From an uncultured bacterium (GTDB taxonomy: Bacteria; Hydrothermota; Tepidihabitantia; Tepidihabitantales; DTDR01), in NCBI GenBank assembly GCA_938040315.1, contig CALHQW010000029.1, positions 1 through 35,761 of the forward strand: a stretch of DNA of 35,761 nucleotides, given 5' to 3'. The translations under genes were made by a program, and so were the position numbers. This document shows positions 26,001-33,586 of the stretch, piece by piece; position 1 is the first letter of the stretch; the number at the start of each line of letters is the position of its first letter. The notes under the pieces are model-generated. The model was not told where the DNA came from. It saw nothing but the letters and a program-made list of their open reading frames with translations, and did no database searches.

Positions 26001-26250
26001 AAGGACCGCCGGAATTTATCGCCGGTTATTAGATGTGGAAAGGAGCATAAGAAAAAAAGAGAAAAAAGAGGAATACGAAGCCGAAGTTGGTAAAGAATAT
26101 GAGATAAAAGAAAAAATTCTTCTGCCTAAGGATTATGGCGAAAGAAAGAAATACCTGCAAGAAGAACTTTTAAAGATATTAAAAGAAGATTTTCCCAAAG
26201 AATATTATCCTTTGATTAAAGAATACTTTTATAAATTATTAGAAGAATGA
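23059..26250 (+). CDS. DUF4175-like giant membrane protein with long coiled coil
   Basis: 1063 residues. Two membrane helices at about 16-66 and a third at about 158-178 are followed by a large extracytoplasmic part. The first segment (180-480) is beta-rich and includes the family-like phrases DDFQVKGAKIYG and YALCYDNDIIKGPKFS. From about 485 to 760 it is almost continuous Glu/Lys/Leu coiled coil. A Gly/Pro-rich break (GGLPIPIPMSGIDL) and more helix then lead to a charged C-terminus. This organisation resembles DUF4175 proteins of Bacteroidota and proteobacteria, whose function is unknown; some lie beside MoxR/Bat genes. The start ATG has only a weak AAGG upstream. It overlaps the TPR gene by four bases. 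Confidence 0.75.
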   Translation: MLLKEVNKLRRKIFLSHFFLLFSSLLSVVIFLFLTLISNFLIFEGLYLIIFLFFLILFLFLFYLFIKKKNYFPFFKGYSLIKIAQILDENFEALNKELTPAVSFLKDYKRYKESKENYALSLIDWAIKEGARKFKENYSFIKKNLLKKLGIKKRLKENFFILLFSFIIFLSYFIIFPTPFKIGFYSIFNKNKLPIKFLIEPKSLSIKKGEMVEIKTKVISPFQFKKVNFIYGKDLKKRIKLKLVKDSTKITLLPKEEFFYYFEILNLKSPIYQISFLPRKELAVLNLKVIPPSYTQLSPTEYSFPKEISALIGSLIILKTNPAFSQVLTEKRVISENNDSCLFSLLKEDEQNIMVLFEKETINIRIIFLNDEYPYITFLFPNKDIDLPESMKVPLRIYLLDDFQVKGAKIYGIKDNDTFLVKSFSINKIRDTLDFLWDLSESKLLPGQEIFYYALCYDNDIIKGPKFSKTNLYKIRFPTIEEIFTQTTERIEGVYSEVNKEKTGIKELLREMERLEKSFKEKREFSYEEKSALSNILEKNRELINKISEMKKEIEEFLKEIEEYPLFDQATLSKLMELFRILDEIIPQELKERLLKLREELEKSKNWKEYFSQLKRSSEELSEMLARAEKLLKNLLSSAKLKEWEKKFSELARLQEEIEKNINKLPIEEEREIEKTVANLEKEIKEYQFADKDYQEFQKELKELLEKLTLKERAGKIAKEMEKKNLSSAKRLSSSLKEDFKNLADRLKGFQKSITEKNKERLFNNLLKIGFALNDLSKETKNLINFSIKDEESEKDFGKKISLLNNSIKLLADSLLSLSNQSLIISPKLAQGLIKVTVDLEGVNRFIAERNFNYVRNILEKGKLNIDKTILNIIYLLNQQAKGGTGIEDFLRALAEASEKLGEILSEMGGLPIPIPMSGIDLQKLQGMIDKLRSLREMLEQALRSLSSEPGLTSSMEGILEEMKKVEEDLSKLNIKRELIERTAGIYRRLLDVERSIRKKEKKEEYEAEVGKEYEIKEKILLPKDYGERKKYLQEELLKILKEDFPKEYYPLIKEYFYKLLEE

Positions 26251-27170
26251 GATTAATTTTATTATTTCTTATTTTAAGTAAGGATTGGCAAAATAAACTT
26301 TTAAAAGAGGGTTTTAAGGATTCCCTTTATTTAAGGTATCGGGAATGGAGTATAAAAGAAAAAAGGTATGAAGAACTTAAAAATTTCTCTTTAGAACTTT
26401 TGAAAAAATATCCAAAAGAATTTTTAATTTTCCTTACCTTGGGAGAAATCGAAATTATCAATAAAAATTTCCCATCGGGTTATAACTATTTAGAAGAGGC
26501 ATTAAATATTTCAAAAGAGAGTAACTATTTTGTTTCCCAATTATTAGAAAAGTATAAAATTGAATTAGTGGACAAAAATTATCCCCTTTTAAGTTTCCTT
26601 TCTTTAATAAAAGGGAATAATTTTAAAAAGGGATGGGAGTTTTTAAATTTTTTAAAAAAAGAGGAGTTAAAAATTTATTACCAAATATTATTATCTTGCT
26701 ATTTTGGTTTTGTTGATTCTGCTTTAATCAGAATTTTTGATTTTCTTATTTCTTTTGAAAAAAGTCCTTTAAAAGAAGAAGTTCAGGAATTTGGTTTGCT
26801 TTTGAGTAGTAATAGAGATACAAAAAATTATTTTTATTCTCTAATTCTTTTAATAATCGGAGAGAAAGCGAAGGCAATAGATATTTTAAAAAAGATTAAT
26901 GAAGATTATTCCTTAATTAAATTGGCAGAAATTTATCAGCAAGAAAACAAAACCCAATTGGCAATCAATGCCTTAGAGGAGGCTTTAAAAACAAAGGACG
27001 ATTATTTTCGTTCCAAAGTTCAATATTACCTTGCTTCTCTTCTTTTGGAAAGGGATGAGAGAAAGGCAATATTACTTTTGGAAGATATTGTTTTTAATCT
27101 TCCTTTAACTCCCTATACTTTTTATTCTCGGGAATTGCTTAATAAATTAAAAATGAAAGGTATTAGATAA
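26247..27170 (+). CDS. TPR-repeat protein, unknown function
   Basis: 307 residues, starting in ATGA overlap with the DUF4175-like gene. A short hydrophobic N-terminus (RLILLFLILS) may be a weak signal peptide. The rest is a series of paired helices with TPR character (LGEIEIINKNFPSGYNYLEEALNIS; LAEIYQQENKTQLAINALEEAL). Probably a periplasmic scaffold that works with the DUF4175-like protein, judging from translational coupling alone. Its TAA stop directly abuts the stop codon of the convergent minus-strand gene, with no intergenic base. Confidence 0.7.
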   Translation: MRLILLFLILSKDWQNKLLKEGFKDSLYLRYREWSIKEKRYEELKNFSLELLKKYPKEFLIFLTLGEIEIINKNFPSGYNYLEEALNISKESNYFVSQLLEKYKIELVDKNYPLLSFLSLIKGNNFKKGWEFLNFLKKEELKIYYQILLSCYFGFVDSALIRIFDFLISFEKSPLKEEVQEFGLLLSSNRDTKNYFYSLILLIIGEKAKAIDILKKINEDYSLIKLAEIYQQENKTQLAINALEEALKTKDDYFRSKVQYYLASLLLERDERKAILLLEDIVFNLPLTPYTFYSRELLNKLKMKGIR

Positions 27171-27791
27171 TTAATAGAAGAAAACTTTGCTATTTTCTTT
27201 TAAAGAGTGAAAGATAACTTTTATATCCTCCAGGGAAAAGAGGAGGGCATTAAAACTAATTAAATCTTTCGGTACTTCCTTTTTAATAGGACCGCAAATT
27301 ATCAAATCTTCAGAAAGAGCAAGCAGATAGGGAGAAAATCCATTTTTTATTATTCTTTCCCTTTCTTCGGGAATTTTCTTACCAAGAAGTTCGTAGTAAT
27401 AATCGGGAATCCGAAAATAAGTAGTTTCTTGCTTTAAAATCACTTGTAAGATTCCCATTGGTAAAGAAAAATCTTCTTGGAGAAAGATATCAAAATTCAT
27501 TCTTCTTAATATCTTATCCTCCATTTTTAAATAGGCAACTTTATTTTTTCTATCCACTTCTAAATAAAATTCTTTTATTTCCTTTAATTCTTTTTTAAGA
27601 TTCTGTAAGGCAATATTTTGGTTTATTTCCTTCAATTCTTTTTCTAAACTATCCTTTAAAGATTTTAATTCTTCTAATTCTTTCTCTTTATTTTTAATTT
27701 CCATTAAAATGGTTTTTTTTATAATACTGTCATTAAAGCGGATAAGAGAAAAGGTAAAAATAATTAAAGAGAGATTAAAAAATTTTTTCAT
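27171..27791 (-). CDS. Catalytically dead L,D-transpeptidase paralogue (pseudoenzyme)
   Basis: 206 residues: N-terminal membrane anchor (about 5-22), coiled coil (about 30-72), then a domain that aligns with the neighbouring L,D-transpeptidase along its whole length. EVDRKNKVAYLKMEDKIL aligns with VIDLFSQTLYLKKGERIV, FSLPMGILQVILK with FVTPKGVLKVLRK, and SLEDIKVIFHSLKENSKVFFY with DKEGIKMLYDSLKLGAKVYIY. At the active site HGC is replaced by FNA (180-182), and the upstream conserved His is Cys166 (IICGP against FLHGT). The domain is complete and in frame, so this is a retained non-catalytic relative, not debris. It overlaps the active gene by four bases (ATGA). It could regulate, dimerise with or localise its partner. 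Confidence 0.75.
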   Translation of the reverse strand: MKKFFNLSLIIFTFSLIRFNDSIIKKTILMEIKNKEKELEELKSLKDSLEKELKEINQNIALQNLKKELKEIKEFYLEVDRKNKVAYLKMEDKILRRMNFDIFLQEDFSLPMGILQVILKQETTYFRIPDYYYELLGKKIPEERERIIKNGFSPYLLALSEDLIICGPIKKEVPKDLISFNALLFSLEDIKVIFHSLKENSKVFFY

Positions 27792-28471
27792 TTTCCGTAG
27801 ATATATACTTTCGCACCTAATTTTAGTGAATCGTAAAGCATTTTTATTCCTTCTTTATCTAATCGGATACAGCCATGGGTTACTGGTTGTCCTAAAAGGT
27901 GTTCATAAGGTGTGCCATGAAGGAAAATTCCGGCACCTAAATCCAAGGCATAATCGCCCAACATACCCTTTACTCTTCTTAAAGGCGAATTTTTGGGAGG
28001 GATTGGTTTTTTCTCTTCAATGAAAGCCCAATCAGGTTTATACCAGATAGGATCTTTTATTTTTCTTAAAACTTTTAAAACTCCCTTCGGAGTAACAAAC
28101 TGCCATTTTCTGCCCCAAGGACTTATTAAACTTTTTCCCGAACCACCAGAAATTTTAAATTCGCGAACAATCCTTTCACCTTTCTTTAAATAAAGGGTCT
28201 GAGAAAATAGGTCAATCACACAATAATATTCCTCCTCTTCTTTTTTTCCTTCTTTCAATAAAGAAAATTCTTCTTTTTTTAATTTTAAAAACTTATTGTC
28301 CTCTTCAATAACTTTTTGATATTTCTTTACTTCTTTTCTTAAATAATAGATTTTTTGGGTATTAGTAAAAATATCAAAATTTATTGATTCCGTAAAAGGA
28401 TAGATAATTTCACTTAAAAAGAAAAGGAGAAAACTTAAAAAAATAAAGAAAATACCAAAAATTATCCTCAT
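27788..28471 (-). CDS. L,D-transpeptidase (YkuD family), membrane-anchored
   Basis: Cross-links peptidoglycan or attaches proteins to it, using a cysteine nucleophile in the periplasm. It has 227 residues: N-terminal membrane helix (about 3-26), coiled coil (about 40-80), then a YkuD domain that starts at YCVIDLFSQTLYL. All catalytic features are there: FLHGT with His185, then the motif THGCIRL with His199 and Cys201. TPKGVLKV and PDWAFIEEKKPIPP are also typical. It is first in a two-gene operon with its pseudoenzyme, transcribed divergently from DUF3467 from a strong promoter with no leader. Confidence 0.92.
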   Translation of the reverse strand: MRIIFGIFFIFLSFLLFFLSEIIYPFTESINFDIFTNTQKIYYLRKEVKKYQKVIEEDNKFLKLKKEEFSLLKEGKKEEEEYYCVIDLFSQTLYLKKGERIVREFKISGGSGKSLISPWGRKWQFVTPKGVLKVLRKIKDPIWYKPDWAFIEEKKPIPPKNSPLRRVKGMLGDYALDLGAGIFLHGTPYEHLLGQPVTHGCIRLDKEGIKMLYDSLKLGAKVYIYGK

Positions 28472-28478
28472 TTTTAAA

Positions 28479-28506
28479 ATTATATAAAAATTAACTACTT
28501 TGTCAA
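28479..28506 (-). promoter_or_regulatory. Promoter of the L,D-transpeptidase operon (leaderless geometry)
   Basis: On the minus strand TTGACA (28506-28501), 16-base spacer, TATAAT (28484-28479). The ATG begins at 28471, 8 bases past the -10 box. It is back to back with the DUF3467 promoter, whose -35 box starts only 8 bases away at 28514. Confidence 0.8.
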
Positions 28507-28513
28507 TTATAGA

Positions 28514-28542
28514 TTGACTTTATGGTTAATTTTTATTAAAAT
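28514..28542 (+). promoter_or_regulatory. Promoter of the DUF3467-ftsK operon (leaderless geometry)
   Basis: TTGACT at 28514-28519, 17-base spacer, TAAAAT at 28537-28542. The ATG at 28548 is 6 bases past the -10 box, so the mRNA should start at the initiator codon. Confidence 0.75.
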
Positions 28543-28547
28543 TTAAT

Positions 28548-28835
28548 ATGCCCGAGAATGAAAAACCGCAGATAAATATTGAGATTAGTGAGAAAGAAGC
28601 CGAAGGAATTTATAGCAATTTTTTTTTGATTGCCCATTCGCCCCATGAGTTCATTATTGATTTTGCCCGTCTGCTTCCGGGATTGCCGAAAGCAAAGGTT
28701 TTTACCCGAGTAATTCTGACACCTGCCCACGCAAAATTGTTGCTTTCCGCTTTAGAGGATAATATCAAAAAATACGAAAGTCAATTTGGCGAAATTAGGC
28801 ATCCTAAACAAGAGAAAAAGTTTATTGGATTTTAA
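28548..28835 (+). CDS. DUF3467 family protein
   Basis: 95 residues, full length for this small family of unknown function. Typical features: the segment IYSNFFLIAHSPHEFIIDFA, then VFTRVILTPAHAKLLLSALEDN and YESQFGEI. No membrane segment, so cytoplasmic. It leads an operon with a CCA/poly(A) polymerase family gene, an M50 protease, ftsK and a GNAT gene; its end overlaps the next gene. Confidence 0.88.
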   Translation: MPENEKPQINIEISEKEAEGIYSNFFLIAHSPHEFIIDFARLLPGLPKAKVFTRVILTPAHAKLLLSALEDNIKKYESQFGEIRHPKQEKKFIGF

Positions 28836-30012
28836 AAAGCAACCAGTTATTATTAAGGCGATCGAATTAGCAAAGAGACTTAATATAAAAATTTTTTTAG
28901 TTGGTGGTCCTTTAAGGGATCTTTTTTTAAAGAAAAGGGTGTTGGATTTTGATTTGGCAATTGACGGTGATTTAAAAAAATTTGGTAGTTTGTTGGCTGA
29001 GCGATTAAAAGGTAGATTTATTTATCACCCCCAATTTTTAACCGGTAAAGTGATTTATAATTCTAACTATATAGATATTGCCCATTTAAGAGACGAGATT
29101 TATGAACAGCCTGGTGCCTTGCCCAAGGTGATACCAATAAAAGATATTGTGGTTGATTTAAAAAGACGGGATTTTACCATCAATGCTTTTGCTTATGATC
29201 TATTAGAAGATAAAATTATTGATCCCTTTTCGGGTATTGATGATTTAAAAAATAGAATAATAAGGATTTTGCACGAAAGAAGTTTTATTGATGATCCAAC
29301 AAGAATTTTTCGAGCAATAAGATTTGCCAAAAGATTTAATTTTAAAATTGAGAGAAAAACATTAATTTTATTAAAAAGAGCAATTAAGGAAAGTTATCTT
29401 ACCACTATCTCCTACCAAAGGATTTTTCACGAATTAAATTTAATTTTAAAAGAAAAAAAATTTGATAAGATGTTTTTCTCTCTTTCTCAATTAGGAATCT
29501 TTAAAAAAATTTTTAATAAATCTCTTTCTTATTGGAATATTCAAAAATTAAAAAAATTGAAAAATTTTAAAATACCAATAGAAATTGTTTTTATTTATCT
29601 TCTTTATCTTTTAAATTTTAGAAAACCAGAGATATTAAAAAAAGAAGAAAGGAAGGTGATTGAGGAGTTGGATTATTTTAAGAAGATAAAAAGAAGATTA
29701 TTGAAAGTAAAAAGGCGCTCAGAGATTTATCAGTTATTTTCATCCTTTTCTTTTTCCACCTTAAAAATTATTTATGTCTTAGAAAGTCCTTTGAGAAAGA
29801 GAATAAAAATTTATGAAAAGATTAAAGAAATAAGACCACTGATTAATGGCAAGGAGTTAAAAAAAATGCTTGAGAGGAAAATAATTAAAAATCTAAAAGA
29901 AAAAGACTTTTCAAAGATTTTATTACATTTAAAATTAAAAAGGATTGAGGGAAAGTTAAAAAATAAAGAAGAGGAGATAAAAGAGGTGATAAGATGGACG
30001 CAAGGACATTAA
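28825..30012 (+). CDS. tRNA nucleotidyltransferase / poly(A) polymerase family protein
   Basis: Class II nucleotidyltransferase that adds CCA or A residues to RNA 3' ends. It has 396 residues from TTG at 28825; an in-frame TTG at 28786 would add 13 residues and a longer overlap with DUF3467, and no ATG lies near, so the start is uncertain. Motif A FLVGGPLRDL with DFDLAIDG supplies the metal-binding Asp pair, motif B is RRDFTINAFAYDL, then DPFSGIDDLKNRIIRILH, DDPTRIFRAIRFAKRF (the basic helix) and a Lys-rich helical C-terminal half. The visible tRNA already encodes CCA, so the enzyme may mainly repair ends or be a poly(A) polymerase; the sequence alone cannot decide. It overlaps the M50 gene by 19 bases. 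Confidence 0.88.
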   Translation: MDFKKQPVIIKAIELAKRLNIKIFLVGGPLRDLFLKKRVLDFDLAIDGDLKKFGSLLAERLKGRFIYHPQFLTGKVIYNSNYIDIAHLRDEIYEQPGALPKVIPIKDIVVDLKRRDFTINAFAYDLLEDKIIDPFSGIDDLKNRIIRILHERSFIDDPTRIFRAIRFAKRFNFKIERKTLILLKRAIKESYLTTISYQRIFHELNLILKEKKFDKMFFSLSQLGIFKKIFNKSLSYWNIQKLKKLKNFKIPIEIVFIYLLYLLNFRKPEILKKEERKVIEELDYFKKIKRRLLKVKRRSEIYQLFSSFSFSTLKIIYVLESPLRKRIKIYEKIKEIRPLINGKELKKMLERKIIKNLKEKDFSKILLHLKLKRIEGKLKNKEEEIKEVIRWTQGH

Positions 30013-30608
30013 TTATTTCTGCACCGGCAATTCTTTTTGGGCTTTCCTTTCACGAGTTTATGCATGCCTATGTGGCTTATAAACTTGGTGATCCAACTGC
30101 CAAATTAGTTGGTCGTTTAACTTTAAATCCCTTAAAACATTTGGATTTAATAGGCACCCTTGCCCTTTTCTTTTTCCGCATCGGTTGGGCAAAACCAGTG
30201 CCGATTAATCCTTATAATTTTAAAGATGTTAGAAAAGGTGTTGTTTTATCCTCCTTGGCTGGCCCGATGGCTAACTTCTTCTCAGCAATGGTTTTTGGTA
30301 TTTTTTATCGGCTAATTCACCCAACTTCGCTTTTTTGGAATTTACTTCTTAGAAGTTTTGTTATTTATAATTTAATTCTTGCCTTCTTCAATCTTTTACC
30401 AATTCCTCCGCTTGACGGCTCAAAAATTTTTATGTATATTTTACCTTATAAGTACCGAGAGCGTTATATGGAAGTAGAAAATTACGGCTTCTATATTCTC
30501 ATTGGTTTAATTTTTCTTGGCTCCTTAATCGGCATTCCAATTCTTTGGGAAGTTATTTCGCCTTTTATTAACTTTTTTTACCAAATTTTTACCGGAAGAG
30601 GAATATGA
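29994..30608 (+). CDS. M50 family site-2-type membrane metalloprotease
   Basis: 204 residues, the short form of the family with about five or six membrane helices and no PDZ domain. The zinc motif is HEFMH (His20, Glu21, His24) in the first helix, with the third ligand in NLLPIPPLDGSKI (Asp near residue 142). GWAKPVPINPYNF is also characteristic. It should cut substrates inside the inner membrane. It overlaps the nucleotidyltransferase gene and the ftsK start (ATGA), so it is tightly coupled within the operon. Substrate unknown; no anti-sigma factor lies nearby. Confidence 0.9.
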   Translation: MDARTLIISAPAILFGLSFHEFMHAYVAYKLGDPTAKLVGRLTLNPLKHLDLIGTLALFFFRIGWAKPVPINPYNFKDVRKGVVLSSLAGPMANFFSAMVFGIFYRLIHPTSLFWNLLLRSFVIYNLILAFFNLLPIPPLDGSKIFMYILPYKYRERYMEVENYGFYILIGLIFLGSLIGIPILWEVISPFINFFYQIFTGRGI

Positions 30609-32923
30609 AAAATAATAATCGGAAGATAAAAAAAGAAAGGAATCCCTATCTCCTAACTGCCCTTTTATTTCTTTTTAGTACCTATTTATTTTTAAGTATT
30701 ATTTCTTTTTATTTTTTTAACGGCAATATAAAAGGAAAAAATTTTTGTGGAACTATTGGTTATTATCTTTCCGAATTCTTTTTAAGAATTTTTGGACTCT
30801 TTTCTTTCCCAATCATCTTTATTCTTTTTCTTATTGGTTTTGGCATCGCTTTTAAGCGAAGGGAATATAAGAATAAACTAATAAAAATTACAATCTTTAC
30901 GCTTGCTTTTAGTTTGATTATCCTTCAATATTTTACTTTGACCTTAGGAAGAATTGATTATTATCTTTCCGGAATAAACTGGGAACTCTGTAATCTTTTA
31001 GTAAGTCTTTTTGGATTAGTTGGTGGTTATGTTTTAATTATTGGGATTTTTTTAATTTTAATAATTGCCTTGATCCGGGAGAAAATTCTCTTTCTTTTAA
31101 AATTTCTCTTTTCCCAATTTGATAATTTAATTGGTTTAATTATTAAAAATGTTAAAAGATTTACTATTATTAAGAGAGAAAAGCCAAAGATAGAAAAGCC
31201 ACCGGAAATTAAAAAGGAAGAGGAGATTATCATTGAAGAAAGAAAGGAAGAAGAGAAAATTTTAAAAGAGCCTAAAAGGGAAAAGGTAGTTATAAAAGAT
31301 GAATTTCAAAGGGAGTTTTTATCCCTTTTAACATCACCCAAAGAGGAGCAGGGAAAAGATGAAAAAGCGTTGAAAGAGGAAGCCGAGACTTTATTAAATA
31401 AATTAAAAGAATTTGATGTTACTGGCAATATTGTTTCTTATGTTACTGGACCGGTAATTACTCGTTTTGAATTTCAACCGGCTCCAGGAATAAAAATTCA
31501 AAAAATTGAGAGTTTAGCCGATGATTTAGCCCTTTCCTTAAAAGCGGAAAGAATTAGAATTCTTGCTCCGATTCCTGGAAAATCAGCAGTCGGAATAGAA
31601 ATTCCTAATAAAAAAAGAAGAATTGTTTATTTAAAAGAAGTGCTTACTTCTAAAGATTTTCAAAATTCCTCTAGTGCTTTAACCTTTGCTTTAGGCGAGA
31701 CAATTACTGGTGAACCTTATTTTGCTGATTTAAGAGAGATGCCCCATATTTTGATTGCTGGAACTACCGGCTCAGGAAAAAGTGTTTGTATTAATAGTAT
31801 TATCTCTTCAATTATTTTTCATTCTGACTATCAGGATGTCCGCTTTTTAACGATTGACCCAAAACAGTTAGAACTGCCAATTTATGATCCAATTCCCCAT
31901 CTTCTTTCTCCTACTACTGTTGATCCAAAAATGGCGATTGAACAGTTAGACCGAATAATTTTAATTATGGAAGAAAGATATGGAGAATTTGCTCGTTTAG
32001 GAGTGCGAGATATTGAAAGTTTTAATCAAAAGGCTGAGGAACTTTCTTTACCTAAAAAGCCTTATATTGTAGTGGTTATTGATGAATTAGCCGATTTAAT
32101 GCTTCGGGCACCAGTAGAAATTGAACAGAAGATTACTCGGTTAGCACAAATGTCAAGGGCAGTAGGAATTCATTTAATTTTAGCAACTCAAAGGCCTTCT
32201 GTGGACGTAATTACCGGATTAATAAAAGCCAATTTTCCCTGTCGGATTGCCTTCCAAGTTGCCTCTAAAACCGATTCACGGACAATTTTAGATATGAATG
32301 GTGCAGAAAGTTTATTAGGAAAGGGAGATATGCTCTTTTTACCTCCGGGGAAAGGTGAACCAATAAGATTGCACGGTGCTTTCATATCGGCTGAGGAAGC
32401 CAAAAGGATAGTCAATTTATGGACAAAAAGATATTTAGTAGAATTACTGTCGCCTTTCTTTGATAATCCAGAAGAAAAGGCTGAAGAAATTTTAAAAAAA
32501 GAAGCCCTTGATATTTTGATAAATAAAGAAAAAGCAAGCATTGAAGAGGAAAGAAAAAAAATCTTAAAAATTGTTGGTGAGGAAGTATTAGAAAAATTAT
32601 TAGCAATTCCTTATCATCAACCATTATCCGAAGAAGAGATAATTGAAAAGAAGAAGAAAAAGAAGGTGGAGGGGAAATTGCGAGAGTTGGACGAACTTTT
32701 TTTTGAAGCAGCAAAAATTGTTTTTACTGCCCGTGAGGCTTCGGTATCAATGTTACAAAGAAAATTGGATATTGGTTGGGCAAGAGCCGGAAGAATTATT
32801 GACCAGTTAGAACAGGCCGGAATTGTTGGTCCTTTTGTCGGTTCAAAATCAAGAAGGGTATTGGTAGAAACCGAAGAGGAATTGAATAAAATCTTAAATT
32901 CTTTAAGGGAGAATCTAAAATGA
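30605..32923 (+). CDS. ftsK: DNA translocase FtsK/SpoIIIE
   Basis: Pumps chromosomal DNA at the division septum and activates dimer resolution. It has 772 residues. Four membrane helices lie in about 17-160, followed by a short charged linker (about 190-260). The alpha/beta motor domain has Walker A GTTGSGKSV (about 385), TIDPKQLELPIYDPIPHLL and Walker B VVIDELADLML. The C-terminal gamma winged helix (about 700-765, ASVSMLQRKLDIGWARAGR and GIVGPFVGSKSR) recognises KOPS sites. All parts are intact. It starts in ATGA overlap with the M50 gene and ends in ATGA overlap with the GNAT gene. Confidence 0.96.
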   Translation: MKNNNRKIKKERNPYLLTALLFLFSTYLFLSIISFYFFNGNIKGKNFCGTIGYYLSEFFLRIFGLFSFPIIFILFLIGFGIAFKRREYKNKLIKITIFTLAFSLIILQYFTLTLGRIDYYLSGINWELCNLLVSLFGLVGGYVLIIGIFLILIIALIREKILFLLKFLFSQFDNLIGLIIKNVKRFTIIKREKPKIEKPPEIKKEEEIIIEERKEEEKILKEPKREKVVIKDEFQREFLSLLTSPKEEQGKDEKALKEEAETLLNKLKEFDVTGNIVSYVTGPVITRFEFQPAPGIKIQKIESLADDLALSLKAERIRILAPIPGKSAVGIEIPNKKRRIVYLKEVLTSKDFQNSSSALTFALGETITGEPYFADLREMPHILIAGTTGSGKSVCINSIISSIIFHSDYQDVRFLTIDPKQLELPIYDPIPHLLSPTTVDPKMAIEQLDRIILIMEERYGEFARLGVRDIESFNQKAEELSLPKKPYIVVVIDELADLMLRAPVEIEQKITRLAQMSRAVGIHLILATQRPSVDVITGLIKANFPCRIAFQVASKTDSRTILDMNGAESLLGKGDMLFLPPGKGEPIRLHGAFISAEEAKRIVNLWTKRYLVELLSPFFDNPEEKAEEILKKEALDILINKEKASIEEERKKILKIVGEEVLEKLLAIPYHQPLSEEEIIEKKKKKKVEGKLRELDELFFEAAKIVFTAREASVSMLQRKLDIGWARAGRIIDQLEQAGIVGPFVGSKSRRVLVETEEELNKILNSLRENLK

Positions 32924-33576
32924 GAAGGGAAATAATGGATGAAATAATAAGAAAAATTCTATTAATTGTACCTACCAAAAATTTACAAACTGTGAAAGAT
33001 TTCATTAATGATTTACCACAAGCAAAAATTACCATGGAAACTCCCAAAAAATTTCAGATTAATGAATTTATTATCAGTTTTTATCAATATCTTGATATTA
33101 TTACTGATGAAAAATTATTGGAAATCTGGTTAAGTTATCCCACTGAGCCGATTGGTTATGTCCGTTTAGATCCTAATTGGAAAGAAGGATTGAAAGAGAA
33201 AGAAGAGCATCGGTGGGAGATTACCCGGGCTTATATCCGACCAAAATTTCGTGGTCACGGATATTCCCGTTTCTGGTGCGAAGTGGGAATAAAGTTAGCC
33301 GAAGCGAATAAAGCTTATTCGGTCGTTGCTTATCCTCGACATGTGGCAATGTTGATTACTTTATTAGATTATGGGTTTAAAACTCAGGGGGGTATGATTG
33401 ATAGTACTTTACATCGAATTTTAAAACAAGGAAGAAGATGGTATGCTCATGATGCTTCTCAAAGAAGACTTTATTATGCTTCTGAATTTCGTCCTTTTAT
33501 TCAAGAAGGTAGTTTTATAATGGAGAAGGTATTAAAAAAGAAAAAGTGGTGGCAATTTTTGTTTGAAAAAATCTAA
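32920..33576 (+). CDS. GNAT-fold acetyltransferase-like protein
   Basis: 218 residues from an ATG in ATGA overlap with ftsK; a second ATG at 32935 with AAGGGA upstream is also plausible. The core shows the acetyl-CoA-binding pattern AYIRPKFRGHGYSRFWCEVG (R-G-H-G-Y-S phosphate loop) followed by a helix, then YPRHVAMLITLLDYGF, typical of motif A/B in GNAT enzymes. The C-terminal about 60 residues are basic and aromatic (RRWYAHDASQRRLYYASEF). Substrate cannot be told. Its last codons overlap the stop of the convergent YceD gene inside a shared hairpin. Confidence 0.7.
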   Translation: MRREIMDEIIRKILLIVPTKNLQTVKDFINDLPQAKITMETPKKFQINEFIISFYQYLDIITDEKLLEIWLSYPTEPIGYVRLDPNWKEGLKEKEEHRWEITRAYIRPKFRGHGYSRFWCEVGIKLAEANKAYSVVAYPRHVAMLITLLDYGFKTQGGMIDSTLHRILKQGRRWYAHDASQRRLYYASEFRPFIQEGSFIMEKVLKKKKWWQFLFEKI

Positions 33577-33586
33577 AGATTTTTTT
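33566..33586. terminator. Possible bidirectional terminator between convergent genes
   Basis: AAAAAATC (33566-33573), loop TAAA, GATTTTTT (33578-33585). Read in either direction this gives a stem followed by a U-run. The loop holds the TAA of the GNAT gene and most of the TAG of the YceD gene, so the terminator lies in coding sequence on both strands. The stem is AT-rich with only one G-C pair, so its strength is doubtful. Confidence 0.45.

Noticed and set aside
27171-27791. Calling the second transpeptidase-like gene a pseudogene
   Set aside because: The frame is complete, the domain aligns to its end and the overlap with the active gene is intact; only the catalytic residues differ.
32188-32714. 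Minus-strand frames within ftsK
   Set aside because: They are antisense to the conserved FtsK motor and gamma domains and carry no family features.
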